From NCBI RefSeq assembly GCF_964340395.1, contig NC_135551.1:18178503-18240502 (forward strand): a stretch of 62,000 bases of DNA, in the 5' to 3' direction. This DNA comes from Glandiceps talaboti (Eukaryota; Hemichordata; Enteropneusta; Spengelidae). Position numbers and translations under genes: made by a program. Below are positions 46,501-60,200 of this stretch, piece after piece; position 1 is the first letter of the stretch; each line of letters opens with the position of its first letter. The notes beneath the pieces are model-generated. The model saw nothing but the letters and a program-made list of their open reading frames with translations, did not search any database and had not been told where the DNA came from.

Positions 46501-49353
46501 CAGTGTATGAAAAAAGGCTTAAACTTGGACTGTATTTACTACTTACATCTTTTTGTCTCCGTCTTCCCCTTGCTGTTCCATCAAATGTTTGTGACAACCT
46601 TTCTTTTTCATGATTAATTTTGAGACTGGAATCATCAAATGATTCTTCTGTTACAGCTGATTCCATTCTACCACCGTTAGCTATCAGTTTGTGAGACTTC
46701 CTTAATGGGTCTTCTTCTTCACTGTCGGCTTCACTTGACCATTCCCCATTACTTTGGTCTTTTTTTATTGACATGACTAATGTATGGCAACCTCCACATG
46801 AAACCTAAGGGACAAACCATAATTCAATTCTGAATCACTTGACCATTATTCCTCATTACTTTGGTCTTTTCTTTCACTTTACACGGCAACTTGACCTTAG
46901 ATTATGAAACAGACAAACCATATTACGATCAATATTTTGTATTTGATAACCTTTCTATTGGGCTTTGTTACAAATAAATGCAATGTCACCTTTAACATAA
47001 CTACATGAAAACAGTCTTTCACAAACATAGCGCATATCATGACTTGGCTATGCAGCAGACAACCTCAAGTTTTCTTCAAGCATAAAGATCACTGGCAAGT
47101 ACATGTATCCTAGTGTACTTGTAATCATGGCTTCAAAATTCCCACTATTGTCGCATATTGTACATAGTCCTTTTCACAGGTAAGGATCTTAAACACGGTC
47201 TGACAGATTGGCATTACTTACCTGTTGCACTTCAAATTGGTTAAATCTTGAAACTCTACAAGGTTTAAATATATTACAAAAATCTTCTTCACTAAGAGCT
47301 AGTTTTCCATGTCTGCCATCACCAAATGAGTACATAGCACCTTTTTCTACACAATGAAATAAATCAAGAGAGGAATGTCAAATTATCAATGTCATGATTA
47401 ACCTGAACAATCCAATCGTTGTTTCTGCTATGAAATATCCTCACCATTGTGAGTGGTTACATGAGCAGACCAATGACTTTTGTATAGATAGACAAATAAG
47501 TATTAAGTATATGAAGATCAAAAATTGTCAAATCGAATTTTTCAGAAAAATAATCTTATACTTTCTCTACTTCATTTATCCTCCGGTGTAGAAATGACAC
47601 ACAACACTTGAAAGACACATGTTATAACAGAAAGAGTTTCAATAGAGGGCGCTAGTAATCACCATGGTATCAGAGACCTCTAAGAAGTGACTCCTGTCTG
47701 GTTGAATTGAGGATGCATGAAAATTCTACTTAAGGTATATATGTATGTGTGTGTGTGTGTGTGTGTGTTTACATTACAGGAAGTGTTCAGAGCGCTATGA
47801 ATGTTCTTCAATCACTGCTAACAAGCAGTTATCGTTAAAACAACAAAGGTCAGTCTCCAAACATGCACTAGTTGAAGGTAGGAGCCAGTGGGCTTCTCTT
47901 TCGTCAGGTGATGGAAGTTAATGACTCCATCAGGAATAGATACAGCACCTTACATGAAATGATGTACAATGGTAGTCATCTTGGAGACATAAACTCTAGA
48001 ACAAAGAACATACACAAGTACATGTCTACACACCACAGAAACTAATTTCCACCCAACTAACAATATTGCGACATAAATTACACAGACAACAGCAACATTC
48101 TAATCCCCACTTGTAACCTACCTGTAATTACAGATGTGTGGTTGTCACCACAGGAGACAAATCTACACTTATGTTCACTGAGTCGCACCACTTTTTGTGG
48201 GGTGTTCAGCTGCAATTGTGAGGGACCATGACCAAGTTGTCCATGGTTTCCATCACCAAATGTATATAAATTACCATTTTCTGTAATCGATAAAAACATC
48301 AGAGGAAATTTAAAGCATACAGTTACAAACTTTTATACATACCATTTTAGAGTGCTTCACGTTCTGAATAAATTCAATTCAATACCATTCTGTCAAAATT
48401 TAGAACTGATGATCATTCTTGCACAGTTCCTGACTGCACATGCAATAAGGCCAAATACATATGTAATGGGAGAGTTTCAGTTGCACAATACTAACAAGTT
48501 TTTCCCCTTTTGCCATAAAAGTTGTTTGTATAGTTTGAGAAAAATATAGCTACGTATGGAAAGGAATGAGAAATAAAAAACAAAACATAGAACAACAACA
48601 ACAAAATCACAAAAAACTGTAGAAATAAACAGGTTATGATCCAGAACACTTTTTAGAGAAAAGATTCACAATCAATGATAATGCTATACGAGTTATTAAT
48701 CCTCACAGCCCGGATATGGGTTTTGTGGACCGAGGTTGTATGGTGAAAGGGTCTGACCTTAGGAGGCCAAACTACCGAGGACCTCAAAATTCATATCCAG
48801 GCTGTAAAAGTTTTCTTATATATCCTATGCAGTGGCACAGAAGCATCATTTGAATCACATAACCCCATAAATTGATAGTGAAACGTTACTTTATGCTCAA
48901 AAACGTTTTAAATCAAAATCGAATCACTGAGCGAACAGATATCGATAGGCACGCCACTCACCAGATTTGGGCAAAGTGTGCAAAGGCATGATACAGAAAA
49001 TTACTGCAAGGGTTTGATGCATGTGCTCTCCATTGAATTATGTAGGAAGAGATACTGGGTATACGATAATGATAATGTTATTGTGACTTACCTGTGACTA
49101 CAGCTGTATGGCCACCACCACAGGCAACCATCTTAACTGGTTCTTTTATAATATCTACATGTACTGGTTTTGTGGTATCATTTAATCTGTCTCCTTGCAA
49201 ACCTAATTTACCAAATTCTTTTTCTCCAAATGTATAAAGTTTACCGTCCTCTGTAAGGTAGGAGAGGAAAGAGAACATCTTTAAGCTTTATGTTGTACAG
49301 GTTTGCTAGTCCATCTCTGTGTGTTTGTTCATACTGTCTGTCTGTCTGTGTGT

Positions 49354-49398
<45 letters not shown>

Positions 49399-51177
49399 TG
49401 TGTGTGTGAGTGTGCGTGCGCATGCGTGTGTGCTTGTGGGTGGGTGTATATTTGTGTGTCACATAATACTACAGTTGTAGCCTGAACAAATGAATTAAAA
49501 TGAATTAAAGCCACAATTTTCTGACATAGTATCAGAGCTGACTTAACTACTGTGACAACAGGTGACAATTGTCCATTATCAGGTTGAATGGTATGACAGA
49601 ACTCCATGACATGTGAGTGCAAGTGTGGCATACTTGGGGTATTTACACAAGTGCTCCCATATTTTCACAAGTATAACGAGTGAAAGTGTAGCAGAAATCC
49701 CTGCCAGCACGAGTGCAAATACCCTTGAGTACCCACACTGGAACTCACATAGCATGGGGTTCTGCTATCATTAGTACATGTGTTTATCGATAACAGCAAA
49801 TTTCCATTTAAATGATAGTGTGTGATCATGCCCTTTCATGTACAATGAACAATCTTGCCTTCATTTGCATATCATTTATCAATAATGTTTTCAGTATTGC
49901 ACTGCAATTCCAATACCAAGAGAATGGTGCAAGTAGTCAGTAATACGTACATGTATGCAACATTATGTAACCACCCCATCTGTGACTTACCTGTAACTAC
50001 TGCTGTATGGTAATAGCCACAAGACACCCATTTTACTGGAGAATTTAATATGAGTTCTGTTGGTGTCTCTACACTGTCTGTATGACCTAAACCTAATTGA
50101 CCTTCACTACCACTACCCCATATGTACAATTTGCCATCAGCTGAAAGAAAAACAAACAATACACTTTAATTTTTTGATGATTTTTTGTATATAACTGTAC
50201 AGATATTTTGAACGAAGCAAACTTAAGTTTCTGGTGCCATATTTTGCTAACACTAACATATTCAGAAAATCAAGCAAAAAAATACAATAAAAAAGAAAAA
50301 AAAGTGTCAGAGGTGTTCACGTCTGTGTTGGTTATGAATCTCAAATCCATGAATCACCAGTTTGTTTCTGGTTGCTTGATATTACAAAGTATGTGTAAAC
50401 CCACACAGTGCTCATTACTATTAATTGTTTTGAAGTTCACGAGAAATAAATAAACATACATGGATTGTATAAACTTAAGTACATGTACAAAAGTAAGTGT
50501 CATGAAGTGGTCAGTTCTAATTGTCTAGAGTTTGTTAGTCAGCAATTACTGTATGAGTGTATAATTTAACTTACATGTAAGTGCCGCAGAGTGGTCAGTA
50601 CCAGCTGATAAATGTTTGTAATCTTGTTCTGGTAATGAACCTATGAGTTGTGGTGAGGTAGACCCCTGGGCATCTCCTGTTCCCAGCTGTCCATCAGAGC
50701 CAGCACCAAAGGCGTACAGTTTACCTGCTTTAGTACTAACAATTGTATGTGACCTGCCATTTGCCACTAGGTGAACACCCTCCTGTTTCAAAGCTGAAAG
50801 TACAAACAGAAGATAAACCATTATGGATAATACTAATTATGTAGATTGTCTGTTTTGAAATACTGGACGATGTTTTTCCATAAATAACTTTATCATAAGT
50901 TATGAATTTGTATTACTTGTATACATTGTACAAATGTACACATAGACACATTTTTTTTTCTTTTGCTTCCTTTTTTCTCTGTTATTTCTGTACATGTATA
51001 TGTGTGCAATGGTTGTTTAGTATTCTCCTGACATGACAGCTGGTGCCTTGACAACTCTATACACAAAATTCAAAAGAATCCCATTGACTTTCAAGAGCAA
51101 GTCTAAGTTCTATGTTTCTGAGTGAAATATTGTCTATTCTTAGGAGACATAAATGATAAATGTACAACTCTTATACT

Positions 51178-51222
<45 letters not shown>

Positions 51223-54200
51223 ATGTGTGTGTGTGTGTGTGTGTGTACATAATACATGTAGTCTTCATGCACTGATGCTAATGGAATTTCATAGTCAGAG
51301 GTCAACCTATACAGCCGAAGAATGGTTCATCCGTGATAAAAGAAACTGTAGAGGGAAGTAAAGTTGTAAAATATGATCAATGGAGCTGACTCTGTTTGTA
51401 CACAAATGCATTTATTCCATGTTGCATGTACACTGTACACGTATTTAAACTGTATACAGTTTTAACATTTTGTTTTTAAATCTAAAATATTCAAATTTCT
51501 CTGACAGTTTTTTTTTTAAATGTCAAAGAAATCAAAATGATTACACCATATGCACTCTGTAACATTTTGATATTTGATTCCCTTCAAACAATCAATGAAA
51601 GAGTTCAGATCAGTATCTTTTCTATCAAGGTTCACCCTAAGCTCTATCTCAATTATGTACATTGTATACCTGGACTCATGGTAACAGCTATAGTCAAGTA
51701 ATCAATCAAGCAATCAATCAGGTTATTCTACATGTATATACAAGTATATACATATTCATATACATGTATGAACCCGTGTTATCTTTCTTTTCATCTTTCT
51801 TTTTTCCTGTCTGTTGGTTAGTTCGTCACTGTGTACATTTATACCTGACTCATGATAACTCTCTCTCCTTCTCTCTTTGCCTGTCTGTCTGTCTTAATAC
51901 ATACATATAGTTTATACTGAATAATACTTTGTTGGTTGACCTTTTTAGTCTTTTTGTCTTGTTTGTTAAATATCTAAACTCTGATAATGACATTTTCACA
52001 TGTAATTTTAACTTTCACAATCATGTTTTAATTAAAAGGGCAATTTAACTGGTGGCCTAGAGGAATTCAATTTCAAGTAACATGCGTAACAAATAATGGA
52101 ATAATTTTCTAAACCCCATCTGTTTAAAATAAACTTCACATGTACTTTGTATTTATTAAAGATTTCTCCTTCAAACATTTACAGAATGCAAAAAAAAAAG
52201 AAAGTTTTACGTCCTTACATCATACATTTTTTTCTCAGAATTTGCTGTTGTTACAATTACATTCAAATCACCACACTCCATTACACATCATTTTCTACTC
52301 TAACTTCACTTCCGAAAACTATGATGTAATGTTACATGTAATTTTCTTAATATAACGTTCTAACCACACTTCAATGATTAGAGTGACATCAACATGTACC
52401 ATGGCAATCAACTGTTATAGTAAGTGCCTCTACTACTGAGAGCATCAAAAGCCTACTTCTACAATAACAGCATGATATAACACTGCACAGTATCAACTGT
52501 CTATATTTGTTCTGTCTGTCTCAGACAAACTAATAAGCAGACATGCTTCACTTATTCGAATATGACAACATCTAATTTAGTAAAGTTTAGGACTGACACA
52601 AAACATAATGAAATTATCAAATTATCAAATTAAATTATCCTTATTATATTAATTTTTATTATTAATGATCTACATTTTCTATCTATCATTATAATATTTC
52701 ACCTTACATGATTACATTTTGTTTATACAATGTACATAGTATATTTTATTCCCTGGGTATACATTTATGCATATTGTAAATATTTAATTTTTAATTTGGG
52801 GAGAAATAAAGAGATAATTTATGAGCACGTTTCTTTTATGATTTCTGGAAAACAGTATGGGGTTAAATACAATGTAACCCTTATACTAATTATTTTTTTA
52901 ATAAATTGATTCAAGTGACTTAATTAATCAAACCAATTCCTAGGGACAGGTTTTTCTTTACACAACAAAGATGTACTTGGCTGTACATTTTCACTTGCCT
53001 CTAAGGCCAATTTCAACCAAACCTGGCATAAATGTCAGAAACAGTACTCCACATTTATACAGTATTTTTAACTTTAAATATGTAAAATTGATAAATAAAT
53101 GTAGTTTGAGGGTAATGGTCAGACTTTGTAATTTGTATTATGTATGTATTTGAGTAATATACTATGTATATGTACTACATGTATTTGAGTGTGTTATACT
53201 ACATGTACATGTATGTATATGTACTGCATGTATTTGAGTGTGTTATACTATGTATATGTACTACATGTATTTGAGTGTGTTATACTATGTATATGTACTA
53301 CATGTATTTGAGTGTGTTATACTACATGTACATGTATGTATATGTACTGCATGTATTTGAGTGTGTTATACTATGTATATGTACTACATGTATTTGAGTG
53401 TGTTATACTATGTATATGTACTACATGTATTTGAGTGTGTTATACTGTGTATATGTACTGCATGTATTTGAGTGTGTTATACTGTGTATATGTACTACAT
53501 GTATTTGAGTGTTATACCATGAGTTTCTACAGGAAACAGACTACTCAAAGCACAGCATGTACAGTCAGTAAAGATGCCAAATAAAATTATTGCATACTGT
53601 GATATTTGCAGGATCCAGACTCACAATGTTATCATTTCACAAACGAGCTGAAAAAGTTGAATATTGATAATGATTTTCTTGTTGTTGTGTTATCTATCAT
53701 TAGTACATTTTCATTATTACATATATTGGTAACTTCTACAAAAATCACAGTTCTGTAGAACACCGTGACATTTGATATAAGTACATACATGTACTTGAAT
53801 GGATGCATACAATAGTGTTAGAGCCGCTAGGCCATTTTATTTATAGTTCTCTCTGAAAATGTAGTCTACATGTTCGTTACTCTATTCAGCCAGTGCACAT
53901 CATTGAGAATGAATCATATGTGTACTTACACACGTACATCCATTTAAGACATACAGAATAGAATACAATGTAAGTTCAAAGAATTATACCAAGCATGATA
54001 CATAATAGTGAATTCCTTTGTCGAGTAACTTTAGAGCCTGCTTAAATTAGAGAGAAAATTATCCAACATACATGTACTAATATATCCTGTAATTTATGCA
54101 GAGAAATCCAATCTTACAAATACAATTTTTACTGTAAACTATAAGTAACACCCCCCCTCCCCCCCCCATCATTCTCAGTAGTTTTGTAATATCATATATG

Positions 54201-57200
54201 ACAGTACATATCTGACTTCCCTGGGTATTTTTACCAGGTTGCAAATCAAAACATGGGTACAATATAGACAAAACAACACAACAGCCACCTGTTGGTTTTA
54301 CCAAATTTCCCCCCTCCCCATTGTTTGCATTCTACAGGATAAGCAATGGGATGATACACAAATGCAAATCTGAGCCAATCCCTGTATACAATCTGAGCCA
54401 ATCCATGTATATAATACATGTACATGTAATGTACGTAGCTTAAGCTTCAGTTCAGTCCAATGAAATTGAATTTTGTTTATCATATAACCAGCAATTCACC
54501 AAGTATATATTTGCTTGCCTGAAGCTATACAATTTGAAAGCAAATTGACATTACTGCACTAATGTTTACTAAATGTCATGACAACGAGATGAATACAAAT
54601 GGTTGTTTGAATGAACCTTGTGGTATTACAATGCTAAAAGATCTTTTTTGAAGTAAACATTACATATATTTTATTATATGTATTTCAATAACTGCACTGA
54701 GTGACTACTGATTTTGAATTTTAGAAATTTTAGTCATGCTGTATTGGTTTGTAGTCATACATGTAGATATCTTTATCATTATAACACAAAATGTACGCAT
54801 CTCGTATCATTTTATTATGTTCATCATGGTTCATGTATTACTTCTAAGGTACATGTACATGTATGCCCTGTCAAGGCTCTGGGGAAATACATTGAAATAA
54901 ATTGCAATGTAACTGAATATTACGTCTATCATACAATCTCAGTGAATGGGATTCTCATATGAATGTTTCAATACATGCCACTGCCAGCACAAATGTACAT
55001 TTGTCTATTGAAATTCATAATCTTAGACTCTTTATCAATACACAATGTATACAATGTTTATTTAAAGCAAGGGTTGAATTTTGAATCACATGAAATACAG
55101 GCTATAGTGCCAATGATGCTACAATATTTTACATTTTCCACCATGAAATTAATAAAAACTGAATATTTTTTTTGAGAATAGTTGATATTATTAGAATTGA
55201 ATGTTTTTTGAGAATAGTTGATATTATTAGAATTGAATGTTTTTTGAGAATAGTTGATATTATTAGAATTGAATATGTCTTTGAGCTGATTATTATGATT
55301 GTTATTAGAATATGAATAGAATACTAAGTTTCTGAGAATAGTTGATATATTTCATATCTGTAAATGATCTACTGTGTGGTAATCCCAGTTAGGTTAGTTT
55401 GCAGATAAAGCTGTTTATAAATTATATTGACACTGTCAATGATACCTCATTAAAACTTCAAATACAAACACACAATGTTTTACTTTTCAAAATTAGTATA
55501 TTTTAAAAATTTGGGGATCTTTGTCTTTTTAACATAATGTATTGGAGCTACATTGTATGTTAGAATTTCAAAACAATATGAAAGGACAATTGACAGAGGC
55601 TGGTAGCAACATACATGCACATGTACATATAATACTGTAATATTCAATATGACATTTCCATCATGAACTTATCATTTGAGTATAAAAGTTTTTGAGAATG
55701 GTAGATGAGTTATATATCTGTAAACAATCTGCTATACATTGTATGATGAATGTAGTACATGTACGTCATTTTGCAAGAGTAAAGGTTATTTCATATTGTG
55801 CCAATGAGACAGCATTATACATATGCAACTTCTAATATGAAGGTAAAAATGACTTATGTTTTAGTCATTGTAATAGTATATACTTTACATGTACATGATT
55901 TATATGAACAGTACAGACTTATTCTTTTCTTATTTAGTGCCATGCATTTACTATAGCAACAATTCTTCCATTTCTCACTTTTATCACATGTTTTAGAGAA
56001 AAGTATGCATTTAAGGGTACAAAACAGATTCCATTAAAAGCAAAATCATTTTGGTCAGATGAGAACCAAAATGGTGCAAAACACCCACCCCTAATCCTGC
56101 CCACAGAATTATGTGTTTGTATCCTACATTGAACTATTGATCTCACCCCTAACTATATTCTGTTTACTGTATTACAAGTTATTGTTGCTGATATCCTACT
56201 TGGTATTATGGAACAATTAATCCAACAAGAACCTACATACATTTGTATGTACAGTTCAGAATAACACAGTTCATATTGGTCTGTAAGATAGACCATTCGT
56301 GTCACATTAGCTATCAGCCAGTGGTTAAGAAGCCTGATAGGCTGAACAACATGACGTATCTTACAGTCTAACAGTTCATGAGATGCTTTGCTTTGCTTTC
56401 CTTTTTTGCTGCATACTGCTGGAAACAATTTCCTCCCATTTCCTCTAGAATTGCATATATAGTTACACAAAATACTAGATACACTGCTACACACATCAGT
56501 AAGGTGTTTGGTTTGTAAACTGCATGGTTGCGATGCCTTTCTAGGAATAGTGTCTAATTTCCTTTTCACAAATATCCTGCAGCACTTTTCCTTCTATGAC
56601 TCAGTAAGAGACAATCTTATAACTTGTCTTGTCAACACTTGACAACAGTGTTATATTTATATATTGTATTTCAATGCCCCATATTTTTTTCTCTAAGTTG
56701 AGAAACAACTTTCTTCAAATACTGTGATATTCAATTTTATTCACTTGTTTTGAATTGTTGGATTGTTATTGTCAGCCTTAGTTATGACTGATTCCTGATG
56801 TCAAAGTAACCATATTTCTTAGTTCTACAACTTACATGTACATGTACATCATGGATGCACTGATTTCACTAGGACAATTCAAGGAAAGTTCAAAATATTC
56901 TTTTTATTTTAAAAAATGAATGTTCCAAGATTTTTTAGTACTCAAATTCTTCCACCCCTGGAAGAAAGTTAATTTAGTTACCTTCAATATACATGTAGGG
57001 ACCTTTGATCAAAAGTTATAAACTTCTGCTATACAATCAAAAACAGGGTTAACTTTGTGTTGTTATTGAGATGTTACAGGTAATAGGTAGTGATTTACAT
57101 ACATTTGATGATCTCAAGTAGTTTGTTCATACACAACTCGACCTACACAATTTGTCCTTTCAGTTGGTGTGTTTCGCTTTCTCCAGTGTCCTACATTTAC

Positions 57201-60200
57201 CTGAATGTTCATGACTGCTATGTACATAGTGAGGTCACATATTGTATTGTCACTGTCAGGTGTATATGTACTCATGTGGTCTGAATCTTGACATTCTCTT
57301 CCTACATCCAAAACTCAACGCCTTTTTACTTGTTCTTCCTTGCACTTAAAGAAATCTAACTAAGGACAACCAGAAACTTTCTGAGAAAGTTTATCGTTTC
57401 AAAACCTTCCATTTATTTTATTAGTACCATCTTCTGCATATACATTGTACATGTACCTTGTCATTGACACTTGAGAAATGATTTTCATGAAAAAGTGTTT
57501 TTATTAAGGGTGGTAATCAGCGTGCGAAATTAACGCCGGTCCTTCGGCCCGAGACCAACAGATTTCCGTTCGGACCGACAGTTTTTCAGAATTACAACAA
57601 CGTATCGGTCCTTATGACCGACTGAAATTTGGAGTAAATAATAACATTTATTCAAAGATATATCCAATTTCACCTACACGAATCTGATCTTGTGTTACCT
57701 ATTTTACTCTCGACATCATCTCGTTCAAGTCAAGCGACACAGAGCTAGCTCGCTACGTGTTGTTGTCAATGTTGATATCATGTCTACATATGACGTAGCA
57801 TACAGCATTTACTTTATGAAATTATGTTAGCAAACACATGATTGACCGAATTTCTCCAATTATTTGTGTCTTGACTAATCAGAACGTCTTAGACATTCAG
57901 ACCCATTTTACGCATTCAGCGCATGCGTCTTTTCCCGCCATGATATAGTAATTGTTGTAAAGTTTACTGTTCTAAGTGTATGAAACTTTTAATGTGTTTG
58001 AGACAGTTCCACGTTGTATTTATAAAGTATGTGGCGATATTTAGAAGGCAGCAATGAACTTCCGAAGAAGAAGACGAATTTAAACAGACACTGTTTTTTA
58101 AAGGCTGGTATTAAAGCCGGTAAATGTTAGCGGGTTTCCCGATCAATTTACCGGAGTTCCCATGTATGTGGCCATGATCAAAACAAACTGACGGAAAACA
58201 TATAAACTACTCTGAAAAGGGTGGTTTAACTAATAAAGAAGGCAGGTACACTTCGTAAAATATCTTCAGTACGATATTTTTTTTGTAAAACAGTAAAAAA
58301 AATGCGTAGTCTGATTGCTTTCAATTTGGTTCATGTGATAATGTATGCCTGTCATGTTGTAATCAACGTATAAACTTAGAAATGTTGCATTTTTGTTGCA
58401 ATTGTTGTATCTGGAAAATTACTGCATCATGCCAAACACGGGTACATATAGTGGATGACACATTACAGTACAGTTACCATATCACGCTCCCACGTCAAAA
58501 AAACTTGCATTGTAAGACATGTTTATCCATAGTTCTCTTCATCATGGTCAGATTTCTTACACAAACAGTCGAGTCAGAGACGATACTCAATACACCACTG
58601 TATGGTAGACGGGTACGGCTTTATGGGAGGGGGGCTTCAGTACATATTTGAAGGAAGACGAAACCGCTCCGTGTCACTTTTGTGGATGGAAATTGAAATA
58701 AAGTGAATACACAGTTTTCAAGAGGGATAGTTATGCGACAAAACTTTCTGCCATGGTGAATTTGTGGGTCTACGTTCGCTAAGAGTTGGAAAGCTACATC
58801 AGCTGTTGCCACAGACGATGGATCTGACTTTGGATATGTGATTCAGAATTTAGTGACTCGTACAGAGAGGAAGGAGATGACTGTGATCTCTTAGAGATTG
58901 CAGATAATGTAGATTTATTGATTCATTCATGTATTTCTATGGTGTAATGAATACATTCAGTCTCAGACCACTATAGTCTATAGGAACAGATTATGCAAGA
59001 ATGAATATTCATAGTCTCTGGGTTCATAGTTACAAATGAAAATCTCTACTCATAGAGTCAAATATTTCTTGGTAGTGAATCAAAATTTACTTCCAAGTTA
59101 TTTGTTGACTCTGTGAGTGGAACTTTTATGAAATAATAGTGGATAGTGAACAATTCGTTGTACTCTCTTTTGCTTTAGTATATCTAAAGATATGTTGTAT
59201 CATATTAAAGTTCAAAATAATTTAATCTGTAAATGGAGGGTATATATATATAGGTCGTGAACGTGAACTGCATTGAGTATGGACCAGCAGTTTTCCTTAA
59301 GGACCAGCAGTATTTGCTACATGTCGGTCCTTATGACCAGTAGTCATTTTCCCTTAAGTTCACACACTGGTGGTAATAATGAGTATTTGTACAATGTACC
59401 TGAGTTCCCCAGATAAATTGTAAGATTCCCCACCAAAATTATGGTATGTGATATGAAAGCTATATGCAAGTTTTGAAGATTTTCCTGTGTGTGTTACTGG
59501 GGTTACCAGACCTTGGCAAAACACTGACAGTCAAAAACTGAATAAGGAACAATGTAGCTGATATATGGTAGACTGTACACGATGTACATTAACTAATTGG
59601 TTCTTCACTGACTGACAGGTTGGTGAATAGATCCACTGATTAATACCTGTGCTTCACTTAATGAATTACATGAATTGCATATTAATTATCACACACAAAC
59701 AGTTCAAAGTGATAAAGTGTTATTAGATCCTCTGCAAATGAATGAATGTTTGAGTATTATCCATTATTACATGATATGAACTACATGTACATGTACTATA
59801 ATAGTGAACTTTTTAAGGGTTGTACACCAAAGTTACCTAAATTCCTAAGAATTTCTGGAATGTTATCCTCCCAGGTATAAACTGAAAGTGCATCAATTGC
59901 TTAAAATCCTTACAGGAAAGTGAAAGTACAAAAATTACAATTCCCAAAAATGTTTGCAGGGTTACTGGTATTCTGCAAGATCTCTCCAAGGTCGGTTTTG
60001 ATGACTTGGAAATTGAAAATGGAACCACTTTTAATAAAGTTTAAATTATGTAAAAATAATCTAATCATCTCCACCCAAAGTCCTTAGCAGAAAAGTTGTG
60101 AAAATCCCTGTAAACTTAACATTTACTATTTTTATTCAATTTTTGCTCTTGGAAAAAACGCAAAGCCTTTATTGTAAATGATTCACTTCTGAACAACTTG

